DNA from: PALSA-1006 sp964571195
GTDB lineage: Bacteria > Pseudomonadota > Gammaproteobacteria > Burkholderiales > Gallionellaceae
Reading direction: 5' to 3'
Length of the DNA: 64,000 nucleotides
Assembly: GCA_964571195.1 (NCBI GenBank)
Contig: CAZNAD010000005.1
Coordinates: 81,310-145,309, forward strand
Part shown: piece after piece, positions 50,908-59,138 of the stretch
Position numbering within the stretch: the stretch's first letter is position 1
How the letters are laid out: each line of letters opens with the position of its first letter
Notes under the pieces: model-generated
Told to the model about the DNA's origin: nothing
The model's input: the letters and a program-made list of their open reading frames with translations, nothing else
Database searches by the model: none
Program-made: the position numbers and the translations under genes

Positions 50908-52284
50908 GTGGATTTCCTGCCGATTTTTGCCAATGTAAAAAACAAGCTCTGCCTTGTGGTTGGCGGTGGCTCTGTCGGTGCGCGCAAAGCGGGTGTGCTG
51001 CTTGAAGCGGGCGCGAAGGTACGTGTGGTTGCGCCGCAGATCGATGAAGAACTGAAAGCGCACAGCAATGTCGACGCTGTCGTCGCGCGTTTTGAAGCCA
51101 CTCATCTCGATGGCGTGACGCTCATCATCGCGGCCACCAACGACCGCGCAGTGAACAAGCAAGTCTCGGAGTTGGCTCAGGCGCGCAACATCCCGGTGAA
51201 CGTAGTGGATGATCCCGAGCTGTGCTCCTTCATCATGCCCGCCATCCTTGATCGTTCGCCGCTGATGGTGGCGTTCTCCAGCGGCGGTGCATCGCCGGTG
51301 CTCACGCGCATGATGCGCGGCAAACTGGAGACGGTGATCCCGCAAAACTACAGCCGCTTAGCCAGCTTCGCCGAGCGATTTCGCGAAGAGGTTAAAACCA
51401 AAGTCACCAACCCCGCCAAGCGCCGCATCTTCTGGGAGAGCGTGTTCGAGGGCGTGGTCGCCGAGAAGGTGCTGACCGGCGATGAAGCCAGCGCCGAAGC
51501 GATGCTGCAACAGATGCTGCAAAGCGAAGACAACATCCAGCGCGGCGAGGTGTATCTGGTTGGTGCCGGGCCGGGCGATCCCGACCTGCTCACCTTCCGC
51601 GCGTTGCGCCTGATGCAGAAGGCCGATGTGGTGGTGTACGACAATCTCGTCTCGAAACCCATCGTCGAGATGACGCGCCGCGATGCGGAACGCATCTACG
51701 TCGGCAAGAAGCGCGATGATCACACACTGCAACAGGAAGAGATCAACGAACTACTGGTGCGCCTCGCCAAACAAGGCAAGCGTGTACTGCGCCTCAAAGG
51801 CGGCGACCCGTTCATCTTCGGGCGCGGCGGCGAGGAGATTGAAACGCTGGCGGCGGAAGGTATCGCCTTCCAGGTGGTGCCCGGCATCACCGCTGCTTCC
51901 GGTGTGGCCTCTTATGCGGGCATCCCGTTGACGCACCGCGACCACGCGCAGTCCTGCATGTTCGTCACCGGCCACCTCAAAGACGGCACCATGAATCTGG
52001 ACTGGGATGCGCTGGCGCGTCCCCGTCAAACGGTGGTGGTGTACATGGGGCTGCACGGGCTGGATACGCTGTGCGCGGAACTCATCAAACACGGCCTGCC
52101 GGACACTACTCCCATCGCCATCGTGCAGCACGGCACCCAGCCCACGCAGCGCGTCATCACCGGCACACTGGCGACATTGCCTACCATCGCCGAGCGCGAA
52201 AAGCCGCAGGCACCCACGCTCATCATCGTCGGCGGCGTCGTCACGCTGCGCGAGAAACTGGCGTGGTTCCATCCGCAAAACTAA
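50908..52284 (+). CDS. cysG: Sirohaem synthase (methyltransferase/dehydrogenase/ferrochelatase)
   Basis: A 458-residue fusion enzyme that makes sirohaem from uroporphyrinogen III. The N-terminal CysG_B domain has the NAD-binding VVGGGSVGARKAGVLLEAGA. The C-terminal uroporphyrinogen methyltransferase begins VYLVGAGPGDPDLLTFRALR near residue 213 and has GGDPFIFGRGGEE. The GTG start at 50908 follows the previous stop by one base. Sirohaem is the cofactor of DsrAB, explaining its place at the end of the dsr operon. Confidence 0.96.
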   Translation: MDFLPIFANVKNKLCLVVGGGSVGARKAGVLLEAGAKVRVVAPQIDEELKAHSNVDAVVARFEATHLDGVTLIIAATNDRAVNKQVSELAQARNIPVNVVDDPELCSFIMPAILDRSPLMVAFSSGGASPVLTRMMRGKLETVIPQNYSRLASFAERFREEVKTKVTNPAKRRIFWESVFEGVVAEKVLTGDEASAEAMLQQMLQSEDNIQRGEVYLVGAGPGDPDLLTFRALRLMQKADVVVYDNLVSKPIVEMTRRDAERIYVGKKRDDHTLQQEEINELLVRLAKQGKRVLRLKGGDPFIFGRGGEEIETLAAEGIAFQVVPGITAASGVASYAGIPLTHRDHAQSCMFVTGHLKDGTMNLDWDALARPRQTVVVYMGLHGLDTLCAELIKHGLPDTTPIAIVQHGTQPTQRVITGTLATLPTIAEREKPQAPTLIIVGGVVTLREKLAWFHPQN

Positions 52285-52315
52285 AAAAATACCAACAACA
52301 ATCAGGGAGAAACAG

Positions 52316-53212
52316 ATGATGCGTAATACGATCAAGAGTGTGTTGCTGTCCGCGTTGTTCCTGATCAGCAGCTCCGCGCTGGCCGATGTGATCCTCAAAC
52401 CTTTCGTGCTGGCCTCGAAGAGCGCAGGAACGATGGCGGAGAAATCCGCTCAAGTGAAGGCGGCGCTGACGGCGGCGGGCTTCATCGTGGTCGGCGACTA
52501 TTCGCCTTATGCGGGCGCGAACATCATCATCGTCACCAACGACGAGTTGAAGAAGAATGCCGCCGCTTCCGAGTTCGGGGGCTACGGGGCCGTGCAGCGC
52601 GTGTCGCTCAGCGAAGTCGGCGGCGAAATCCAAGTGAGTTATACCAACCCGGTATATATGGCGAACGCGTACCGCATGAGCGGAGACCTGGCAGCCGTCG
52701 CGACTGCTTTGGCGAAAACACTGGGCAAGATGGAAGAATTCGGTGCGTCGGGCATGACGGCAAAACAGGCGCGCAAATACCATTACACCATCGGTATGGA
52801 ATATTTCGATGAGCCTAGCGTGCTGGCGGAATACGGCAGCCATGAGGAGGCATTGAAGGCGGTCGATCTGGGGCTGGTGGAAAACAAGAACGGCGTATCA
52901 AAAGTCTACCGGGTCGATGTGCCCGGCAAACAGGAGAGCGTGTTCGGTGTGGCGCTGAAAGGTGGCGGCGACAGCAAATACATGGACGATCAATTCATCA
53001 TGAAAGAGATCGACTTCCGCGAGCTGAAGTCCGCAGCGCACCTGCCGTACGAAGTGCTGGTGTCGGGCAATAAAGTGTATGCCCTGTATGCGCGTTTCCG
53101 TATCGCGATCAACTTTCCAGACCTGAGCATGATGGGCAAAAACAGCTTCATGAACATCATGAAGACGCCGGAAGCGATCCGTGGCGCTTTGGAAAAGACT
53201 GTAAAGAAATAA
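52316..53212 (+). CDS. Secreted DUF302-like protein
   Basis: A 298-residue protein with a signal peptide (NTIKSVLLSALFLISSSALA) and a mature part that starts DVILKPFVLASKSAGTMAEK. No cysteine or haem motif is visible in the mature chain. The layout, with a putative ligand-binding alpha/beta repeat (TAAGFIVVGDYSPYAGANII), recalls DUF302-type proteins, but I am not sure. It starts 31 bases after cysG with GGGAGAAAC as ribosome site and is probably periplasmic. Confidence 0.72.
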   Translation: MMRNTIKSVLLSALFLISSSALADVILKPFVLASKSAGTMAEKSAQVKAALTAAGFIVVGDYSPYAGANIIIVTNDELKKNAAASEFGGYGAVQRVSLSEVGGEIQVSYTNPVYMANAYRMSGDLAAVATALAKTLGKMEEFGASGMTAKQARKYHYTIGMEYFDEPSVLAEYGSHEEALKAVDLGLVENKNGVSKVYRVDVPGKQESVFGVALKGGGDSKYMDDQFIMKEIDFRELKSAAHLPYEVLVSGNKVYALYARFRIAINFPDLSMMGKNSFMNIMKTPEAIRGALEKTVKK

Positions 53213-53223
53213 CCGGAGTACGT

Positions 53224-53697
53224 ATGTCGAACGAATTGATGGACGCAGCCTATGCGGGCGACTTGGCGCTGGTAAAGAGCCTGCTTGCGGCGGGGGCGGA
53301 TGTGAACGTGCGCGACGAACTCGGTTGGTCGCCGCTGATGAAAGCCTGTTACAACGCCGAGCTCAAGCACGGTTTCGTCGATGTGGTGCAAACGCTGATC
53401 GAGGCGGGAGCCGACATCGAAGCGCCTATCGGTTATGGCGTGCGCCCGCTCATGCTGGCCTCGGGCTATGGCGAGACCGCTGTCGTCGAGGCATTGCTGA
53501 AAGCGGGTGCGGATGTATTGGCGAAAAACGAGGGCGGCTATACCGCGCTGATGATGGTGAAACAGAAGCATTATGTGGACGTGGTGAATCTGCTGCATGA
53601 AGCCGAACAGCTCGCCGGACTGGGCGAGGGGAGCTGCGCCAGCAAGAATGCACCTAACACCAATGTCATCACCTTTATGAAACGCCCCGGCGCTTAA
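53224..53697 (+). CDS. Ankyrin-repeat protein
   Basis: A 157-residue cytoplasmic protein with about four ankyrin repeats: DAAYAGDLALVKSLLAAGAD, then VVQTLIEAGADIEAP, ETAVVEALLKAGADVLAK and a last partial one. The tail has Cys in GEGSCASKNAPN. Ankyrin repeats mediate protein contacts; the partner is unknown. It lies 11 bases after the secreted protein, which fits the same transcript. Confidence 0.88.
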   Translation: MSNELMDAAYAGDLALVKSLLAAGADVNVRDELGWSPLMKACYNAELKHGFVDVVQTLIEAGADIEAPIGYGVRPLMLASGYGETAVVEALLKAGADVLAKNEGGYTALMMVKQKHYVDVVNLLHEAEQLAGLGEGSCASKNAPNTNVITFMKRPGA

Positions 53698-53710
53698 CAC
53701 GGAACCGCAC

Positions 53711-53938
53711 ATGCCTTATTTCATCTACCGCATCACCGAACGCCCGATACGTATGCTGGAAAAGATCGAACAGCACGACAGTTACCGGGAGGCATCGGCA
53801 AGAGCGAAACAGTTGCGCGCTGTAGAAGCGGAAGGTTCAACTGCACAAATCAAAATGATCCATGCGGAGACCGAGTTGCATGCGGAAGATTTGCTGAACG
53901 AGGTGCGTGACCAGGTGCCGGTGCTGGGAGACGATTAA
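53711..53938 (+). CDS. 75-aa unidentified protein
   Basis: A small soluble protein starting MPYFIYRITERPIRMLEKIE and rich in Glu and Arg, with no Cys. It lies 13 bases after the ankyrin gene and is the last member of the long dsr-side transcript. The beta-strand-then-helix pattern suggests a small alpha/beta fold. I do not recognise it. Confidence 0.68.
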   Translation: MPYFIYRITERPIRMLEKIEQHDSYREASARAKQLRAVEAEGSTAQIKMIHAETELHAEDLLNEVRDQVPVLGDD

Positions 53939-53964
53939 CCCGGTATGACGGGACTGAGGGACAA

Positions 53965-54942
53965 TCAGCCGCCGGTCTGGCTCATGATGCGCACGATCTT
54001 GTGCGCCTGCTCTTTGAATTCGTGACGCTCCGGTTTGCGGGCGATGGCCTCGCAGATCGCAGCTTCCAGTACTGCATCGGTAATGCCCGCGCGTAACAGT
54101 GAGCGCAGGTCGAGTTTGTCTTCCTGCCCTAGGCACAGATACAAGATGCCATCGGCGGAAAGGCGCACGCGGTTGCAGGTGTCGCAGAAATGTTGCGAGA
54201 TGGGAGTGATGAAACCCAGCGAAAACGTGCCATCGGTCGAGCGCAAATAGCGCGCGGGGCCGCCGCCGGGCACCACGCCGTCGATCAGGTCGAAGCGTTG
54301 TTGCAGCCGTTGGCGCACTGCCCGCAGGTCGACGTAGTGGGCGCTGCGCCCGCTGTCGCCCATCGGCATGGTCTCGATCAGGCGCAGGATGAAACCGTGC
54401 GCCATGCAGAACTCGACCATGCTCTCGACCTCGTTCTCATTCTCGCCGCCCAGCACCACCATGTTGATCTTGATGGGCGCGAACCCGGCCTGTTTGGCGG
54501 CGGTGAGACCGTCGAGTATCTGCGCCAGGCAGTCGCGCCCGGTGATGCAGGCCAGGCGCGGTGCGTCGAGCGAATCCAGACTCACGTTCAGGCGCGACAC
54601 GCCTGCCGCATACAGGTCGGAGGCATATCGGGAGAGCAGGGTGGCATTGGTGGAAAGCGACAGGTCGTTCACGCCGGGCAGTTGGCGCAGGCGCTGCGCC
54701 AAATCGGCGATATGCGGGCGGGTCAGCGGCTCGCCGCCGGTGAGGCGGATGCGCGCCACGCCCAAGCGGGCAAACACCGCAACGATGCGCTCGATTTCGT
54801 CGAACGTGAGCCAGTGTTCCGGGGTCTCGAAATCGTGAAAACCCTGCGGGATGCAGTATGAACAACGCAGGTCGCACCTGTCCGTTACCGACAAGCGCAG
54901 GTATTCGATGTTGCGTCCGAAGCGATCTTGCAGAGCAGTCAT
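53965..54942 (-). CDS. moaA: GTP 3',8-cyclase MoaA
   Basis: A 325-residue radical SAM enzyme that starts molybdenum cofactor synthesis from GTP. The N-terminal cluster motif is CDLRCSYC in YLRLSVTDRCDLRC; the C-terminal cluster lies in FCDTCNRVRLSADG with a third Cys in YLCLGQ. ATG 54942 is chosen because the family begins just before DRFGRNIEYLR; an in-frame start at 54999 adds 19 residues. The chain ends RIMSQTGG, the GG tail needed for activity. It is divergent from moaC. Confidence 0.95.
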   Translation of the reverse strand: MTALQDRFGRNIEYLRLSVTDRCDLRCSYCIPQGFHDFETPEHWLTFDEIERIVAVFARLGVARIRLTGGEPLTRPHIADLAQRLRQLPGVNDLSLSTNATLLSRYASDLYAAGVSRLNVSLDSLDAPRLACITGRDCLAQILDGLTAAKQAGFAPIKINMVVLGGENENEVESMVEFCMAHGFILRLIETMPMGDSGRSAHYVDLRAVRQRLQQRFDLIDGVVPGGGPARYLRSTDGTFSLGFITPISQHFCDTCNRVRLSADGILYLCLGQEDKLDLRSLLRAGITDAVLEAAICEAIARKPERHEFKEQAHKIVRIMSQTGG

Positions 54943-55070
54943 GGTGTGCGATTTTCGCGCCAAAAAATAGGAGAAATCTGTTAATGTCAGCTGCCTCATT
55001 GTACTGCCGTAACGCGCGATTACAATGCGCCTTATGGGTTATATGTGCAAGCTGACCGGATGAGAAAAAG

Positions 55071-55571
55071 ATGGACGAACTGACACATTTTTCCGCAGAC
55101 GGACGCGCCCGCATGGTGGACGTGTCGGACAAAGCCAACACCCAGCGCGTAGCCATTGCCAGCGGTGTGATCCGTATGTTGCCCGCCACGCTGGAGCGCA
55201 TCCGCAGCGGCCAAGTCGCCAAAGGCAATGTGCTGGCCGTCGCCGATGTCGCCGCCGTCATGGCCGCCAAGCGCACCCCCGAGATGATTCCCATGTGCCA
55301 CAGCCTGCCGCTCACGGGTGTGGAAGTCTCTTTTGACGAGATCAATGATGCCGATGCCAGCGGCTGCGTCGGCCTGCGCGTCACCGCTACCACCAAATGC
55401 GTGGGGCAGACCGGCGTGGAGATGGAAGCCCTGTGCGCCGCCAGCACCGCGCTGCTCACCGTGTACGACATGTGCAAGGCGATGGATAGAGGCATGCGCA
55501 TCGAGTACGTGCAGCTCGAAGAAAAACGCGGCGGCAAAAGTGGCGTGTGGCAACGCGGAGAGACGAAATGA
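55071..55571 (+). CDS. moaC: Cyclic pyranopterin monophosphate synthase MoaC
   Basis: A 166-residue enzyme acting after MoaA. Family signatures are MVDVSDKANTQRVA near residue 12, MIPMCHSLPLTGVEV near residue 70 and GVEMEALCAASTALLTVYDMCKA, which should hold catalytic residues, here split over two stretches. It is the first gene of the plus-strand moa set. Confidence 0.96.
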   Translation: MDELTHFSADGRARMVDVSDKANTQRVAIASGVIRMLPATLERIRSGQVAKGNVLAVADVAAVMAAKRTPEMIPMCHSLPLTGVEVSFDEINDADASGCVGLRVTATTKCVGQTGVEMEALCAASTALLTVYDMCKAMDRGMRIEYVQLEEKRGGKSGVWQRGETK

Positions 55572-55605
55572 GTGTTGCTGGCATAACCTCGAAAAAAATA
55601 GTAAG

Positions 55606-55650
55606 ACCATTCGTCCTGAGTAAGTCGCGCAGCGGGTGTATCGAAGGATC
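55606..55650. repeat. TTCGTCCTGAG...TCGAAGGA dispersed-type repeat
   Basis: CCATTCGTCCTGAGTAAGTC lies 15-20 bases ahead of GGTGTATCGAAGGATC in the moaC-moaD gap. This pair of words is the core of a repeat that is common between genes in many proteobacterial genomes. Only one copy is in the window. Confidence 0.5.
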
Positions 55651-55677
55651 AGTTGCGCAGCAACTGGAGGAATGTAA

Positions 55678-55917
55678 ATGATCCGCGTATTGTTTTTCGG
55701 CCCCGTGGCCGAGCGCGTACAGATGCGCGAGACACAAATCGATTTCACCGCCGGCATGAGATTGCAGGATGTCGTCACTGCACTGAGCGCGCAACACCCC
55801 AATGCATTCGATATCGTGAGCTTCACCGCTGTAAACCAAGCGCAGGTAAAAGACGTGCAGATGCCGTTGCAAGACGGTGACGAGATCGCTTTCATGGCGA
55901 AGTTCAGCGGAGGTTGA
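55678..55917 (+). CDS. moaD: Molybdopterin synthase small subunit MoaD
   Basis: A 79-residue ubiquitin-like sulfur carrier ending in FSGG, the C-terminal Gly-Gly that is thiocarboxylated. The start follows CTGGAGGAATGTAA. It lies one base before the moaE GTG start, forming the usual moaD-moaE pair. Confidence 0.95.
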   Translation: MIRVLFFGPVAERVQMRETQIDFTAGMRLQDVVTALSAQHPNAFDIVSFTAVNQAQVKDVQMPLQDGDEIAFMAKFSGG

Positions 55918-55918
55918 G

Positions 55919-56344
55919 GTGTCAGAGCCCGTCCGCATTCAACAACAAGATTTCTCGCAAGATGTCGAGATAGCCGCCTTGAAAGCGGTCTCGAAACGCA
56001 TCGGCGGCATCGCTACCTTCCTCGGTTGCGCACGCGACTTCTCTGAAGGGCGCGATGTCAGCGAGATAGACTTCGAAGCCTACGGTAGCATGGCACTGGC
56101 CGAGATGAACAAACTGCGTAGCGAAGCTATCACCAGATTCAGCCTGCTGGAAGCCCGTATCGTGCACCGCGTTACCACCGTGCGCGCGGGCGACAACATT
56201 GTGTTTATCGCTGCCGCCGCCGAACACCGCGCAGCCGCATTCGATGCCTGCCGCTGGATGATCGATGAGCTGAAACAGCGTGTGCCGATCTGGAAGAAAG
56301 AGACCACACCGCAGGGCGAGTCGTGGGTCACGCAGCATCCGTAG
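55919..56344 (+). CDS. moaE: Molybdopterin synthase large subunit MoaE
   Basis: A 141-residue catalytic subunit that uses MoaD thiocarboxylate to form the dithiolene. Family segments are GGIATFLGCARDFSEGRDV, YGSMALAEMNKL and IWKKETTPQGESWV with the active lysines. GTG 55919 is preferred as it follows GGAGGTTGAG and the moaD stop; the frame is open to 55877. Confidence 0.94.
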   Translation: MSEPVRIQQQDFSQDVEIAALKAVSKRIGGIATFLGCARDFSEGRDVSEIDFEAYGSMALAEMNKLRSEAITRFSLLEARIVHRVTTVRAGDNIVFIAAAAEHRAAAFDACRWMIDELKQRVPIWKKETTPQGESWVTQHP

Positions 56345-56428
56345 GCATGGCTGATCGTTCCGCTGAACAGTCTGGTCGCCATAAGGCGCGCAGGAATTTT
56401 TTAACCCAACCTAAAGGAGAGTACCCGT

Positions 56429-56911
56429 ATGAGTAATGAGATTCGAGCCGAATTGATCTGCAAATCCTCCATCGGCAAAGACCTGACGCTGGGCGAAGGC
56501 CGCATCCTCGGTGCCGTCATGGGCGTCAAACATCTGAAGAGTGGCGAGATGCTTTCCAAAGAGGGCGAAGCTTCCAGTACGCTGTACATCCTGATCGAAG
56601 GCAAACTCGACCTGTTCGGCGACAAAGAAGGCAAAGGTGAAGTGCGCTACACCATGAACAAGGGAGAGTGTGCCGGTACCCGTGCCTTCATCGACCGCAC
56701 CACGCGCAAAGCGACGCTGGTGGCGAACGGTGATGCCACCGTCTATACCTTGGAGCCGGACGCTTTCGAGACCCTGATCGACAGTAATCCGCGCATCATC
56801 TACAAGGTAATGCGCGAACTGTTCCGCAACACACATACCAACCTGATCCGCATGAACAGGGAAGCGGAGCAGTTGTCGAATTACATCAACAAGTCGCAAG
56901 GGCGGTATTGA
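56429..56911 (+). CDS. Stand-alone cyclic-nucleotide-binding-domain protein
   Basis: A 160-residue protein consisting of one cNMP-binding-like domain: SGEMLSKEGEASSTLYILIE, then NKGECAGTRAFIDRTTRKAT and a C-terminal helix ending EAEQLSNYINKS. There is no DNA-binding part, so it is not a Crp-type regulator. AAAGGAG precedes the ATG. Its role is unknown; it separates moaE from the vapBC pair. Confidence 0.82.
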   Translation: MSNEIRAELICKSSIGKDLTLGEGRILGAVMGVKHLKSGEMLSKEGEASSTLYILIEGKLDLFGDKEGKGEVRYTMNKGECAGTRAFIDRTTRKATLVANGDATVYTLEPDAFETLIDSNPRIIYKVMRELFRNTHTNLIRMNREAEQLSNYINKSQGRY

Positions 56912-57013
56912 GCAGTCGCTCTGTTGCCGAGCTTTTGATGGGTATGCCGAATATATTTCCTTGATTTATTTACTGCCTTACCATAAAGTAAGGCATAGAA
57001 AAGGAGAATCAAT

Positions 57014-57256
57014 ATGACTATGGCAACAGTAACGAGCAAGGGGCAGATCACCATCCCGGCCATTGTGCGTTCCGCTCTCGGCGTTGAGTCCGGCGATAAG
57101 ATCGAATTTATCGAAGTCGAACAGGGCCGGTTTGAAATGGTCGCATCCACCCATTCGGTGACGGCGTTAAAGGGCTTGGTGCGGAAGCCCGCGCGCGCCG
57201 TAACAATTGAGGCAATGAATCAGGCAATCGCCAAACAGGGAGCCAAAGCCAGATGA
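57014..57256 (+). CDS. vapB: AbrB/VapB-type antitoxin
   Basis: An 80-residue antitoxin with an N-terminal SpoVT/AbrB DNA-binding domain (ATVTSKGQITIPAIVRSALG). The C-terminal tail, ending MNQAIAKQGAKAR, would wrap the toxin. AAGGAG lies seven bases before the ATG. Its stop overlaps vapC (ATGATAG), the usual coupling. An AT-rich stretch upstream is the probable autoregulated promoter. Confidence 0.9.
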   Translation: MTMATVTSKGQITIPAIVRSALGVESGDKIEFIEVEQGRFEMVASTHSVTALKGLVRKPARAVTIEAMNQAIAKQGAKAR

Positions 57257-57648
57257 TAGGCTTGGACACCAACGTACTCGTTCGCTATGTCGCACAGGAC
57301 GATGCGAAACAATCCCCCAAAGCTTCGCGGCTGATCGAATCACTGACTGCCGATTCACCGGGCTACGTTAGCCTTGTTTCAGTTGTTGAATTAGTTTGGG
57401 TGTTGGCAGGCTGCTACGCATTATCCAAAGACGAAATATGTGAAGTCCTAGAAACGCTGTTGCGCACCAAGGAGATTGTCGTTGCGAATGCGGATGTTGT
57501 ATGGAAAGCGTTGCGTTTGTTTAAGTCCGGCAAGGCTGACTTTGCGGACTGCCTGATAGAACTCTCGGCGCAAGAAGCGGGCTGTAGTTATACGGCAACA
57601 TTTGATCGTGATGCGGCAAAGAACTGCGGCATGAAATTGGTTAACTGA
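57253..57648 (+). CDS. vapC: VapC-type PIN-domain toxin
   Basis: A 131-residue PIN ribonuclease. Acidic site residues are visible: Asp5 in MIGLDTNVLVRYV, Glu in VVELVWVLAG, Asp in KADFADCLIE and Asp in ATFDRDAAK. It forms a toxin-antitoxin pair with the gene directly before it. The pair interrupts the moa/mob gene series. Confidence 0.9.
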   Translation: MIGLDTNVLVRYVAQDDAKQSPKASRLIESLTADSPGYVSLVSVVELVWVLAGCYALSKDEICEVLETLLRTKEIVVANADVVWKALRLFKSGKADFADCLIELSAQEAGCSYTATFDRDAAKNCGMKLVN

Positions 57649-57656
57649 CCTTTGAA

Positions 57657-58040
57657 ATGAGCGACTCGACAGCGCTTTTTATAGGGATGGCTGTAACGCT
57701 CGGCCTCTTTATATTCGGACTGCTTCGCTCAACTGTATCGCATGGTTCATCATGTCTTGCCGTCAGTTCTCTTGCTGTGGGTGCGACCACACTTGTGATG
57801 ATATTTCTAGCCTATATTGAACACTTCCCATGGGTGAAAAGCTCTTCCTTATTTTCTTACTACACTGTATTGCCAGCTCTAGTGTTTCTGTATGTGGGTA
57901 TATTTATCTACAAAGGTTATCGTTTGCATATTGGCAAAATTAAGCTCGTGATGTCAGCGTTGCTTAGCCTCGTTGTACTTTATTATTTGGCTGTAATTAT
58001 GCTCATCATGGTGGCGTGTAAATATGGAGAGTGCTTTTGA
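57657..58040 (+). CDS. Unidentified four-helix membrane protein
   Basis: A 127-residue protein with about four membrane helices (FIGMAVTLGLFIFGLLRS, SLAVGATTLVMIFLAYIE, YTVLPALVFLYVGIFIYKGY, LLSLVVLYYLAVIMLIMVA). Its DNA is clearly richer in A and T than the flanking genes, which together with the vapBC pair suggests acquired DNA. It starts eight bases after vapC and its end overlaps mobB. No family is recognised. Confidence 0.65.
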   Translation: MSDSTALFIGMAVTLGLFIFGLLRSTVSHGSSCLAVSSLAVGATTLVMIFLAYIEHFPWVKSSSLFSYYTVLPALVFLYVGIFIYKGYRLHIGKIKLVMSALLSLVVLYYLAVIMLIMVACKYGECF

Positions 58041-58543
58041 AACTTCTCTCCATCGTCGGCCATTCCGGTTCCGGTAAAACCACGCTGATCGAAAAACTGC
58101 TGCCCGTGCTGAATGCGGCAGGGCTGAAGGTCGCGACCATCAAGCACACACATCATCAAGTGCCTCTCGATACGCCGGGCAAGGATAGCTGGCGTTTCAA
58201 GCAGGCGGTGGCGGTGGCGAGTATGTTGGTTACGCCGCAGGCGCTGCAATTGGTGGCAGATATGCCCGCGCCGCACGACCCGGTATTGTTGGCGCAGCGT
58301 TATTTCAGCGATGTTGATCTGGTGCTGGCGGAAAGTTTTTCGCAGGCGGATTGCCCCAAGATCGAGGTGCTGCGTGCCGCGTGTTCTAGCGTACCGCGCA
58401 GTGGCGAGGGCTTGATTGCGCTGGTGACGGATGTTGCTGAGGTGCATGTGCATCTACCGCATTTCGCGCTGGATGATGTGGAGGGCATCGCCGATTTCAT
58501 CCTGCGCTTAACTCCCTCTCCCACTGGGAGAGGGTTGGGGTGA
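58037..58543 (+). CDS. mobB: Molybdopterin-guanine dinucleotide synthesis protein MobB
   Basis: A 168-residue P-loop protein (LLSIVGHSGSGKTTLIEKLL) that assists MobA in making the bis-MGD cofactor. TTG 58037 with GGAGAG upstream, or GTG 58031, may be the start; both overlap the upstream stop. The last residues, LTPSPTGRGLG, are encoded by a CCCTCTCCC repeat and look like a late replacement of the native C-terminus. Confidence 0.9.
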   Translation: MKLLSIVGHSGSGKTTLIEKLLPVLNAAGLKVATIKHTHHQVPLDTPGKDSWRFKQAVAVASMLVTPQALQLVADMPAPHDPVLLAQRYFSDVDLVLAESFSQADCPKIEVLRAACSSVPRSGEGLIALVTDVAEVHVHLPHFALDDVEGIADFILRLTPSPTGRGLG

Positions 58544-58548
58544 GGGCT
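58512..58548. repeat. CCCTCTCCC...GGGAGAGGG repeat at the end of mobB
   Basis: CTCCCTCTCCCACTGGGAGA continues GGGTTGGGGTGAGGGC. The inner part CCCTCTCCCactGGGAGAGGG is a perfect hairpin. It supplies the mobB stop codon (58541-58543) and lies just before mobA. Confidence 0.8.
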
Positions 58549-58553
58549 CTGCG

Positions 58554-59138
58554 ATGATCACAGATTGCACGGCCATCATCCTTGCGGGTGGGGAATCGAA
58601 GCGCATGGGGCGTGACAAGGCGGCGTTGCCGTTCAACGGCGAGACTTTGTTGCAGAGTGTGATTGCTAGTGTGCAGCCCTTGTTTGCGCAGACGCTGGTG
58701 AGTGTGCGCGAGTTGCGGGGCGATGTGACGCTGCCGCAGATTTGCGATACGCAAACGGGGGGCGGGCCACTGGTCGGTTTGATAAGTGCGCTGGAAGCGA
58801 CCACTACGCCGTGGGCATTCGTGCTGGCGTGCGATATGCCGTTTGTTGCGCCTGCGCTGATCACACATTTGGCGAGCCTGCGCGACCAGCATCACGCGGT
58901 GGTTCCCAAAGCGCATGGACACGCGCAACCGCTGGCAGCACTCTATGCGCGCAGTGCGTTGCCGCTGCTGCAGAGCAGTCTGGCGAGCGGCAACAAGAGC
59001 CTTATCGGTGCGCTGAAAAGTTTGGACGTGTGTTATGTGGACGAGGATGAGTTGTTGAAATTCGATGCGCGATTGCGCAGTTTTTTTGATCTGGATACGC
59101 CGCAGGATTATGCGGCAGCACAGGAGTATACGAAGTGA
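58554..59138 (+). CDS. mobA: Molybdenum cofactor guanylyltransferase MobA
   Basis: A 194-residue nucleotidyltransferase that adds GMP to molybdopterin. The N-terminal AIILAGGESKRMGRDKAALP is the GTP-binding signature, and FVLACDMPFVAP follows. It gives the MGD form needed by DMSO reductase-family enzymes such as SoeA. Its end overlaps moeA by four bases. Confidence 0.94.
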   Translation: MITDCTAIILAGGESKRMGRDKAALPFNGETLLQSVIASVQPLFAQTLVSVRELRGDVTLPQICDTQTGGGPLVGLISALEATTTPWAFVLACDMPFVAPALITHLASLRDQHHAVVPKAHGHAQPLAALYARSALPLLQSSLASGNKSLIGALKSLDVCYVDEDELLKFDARLRSFFDLDTPQDYAAAQEYTK

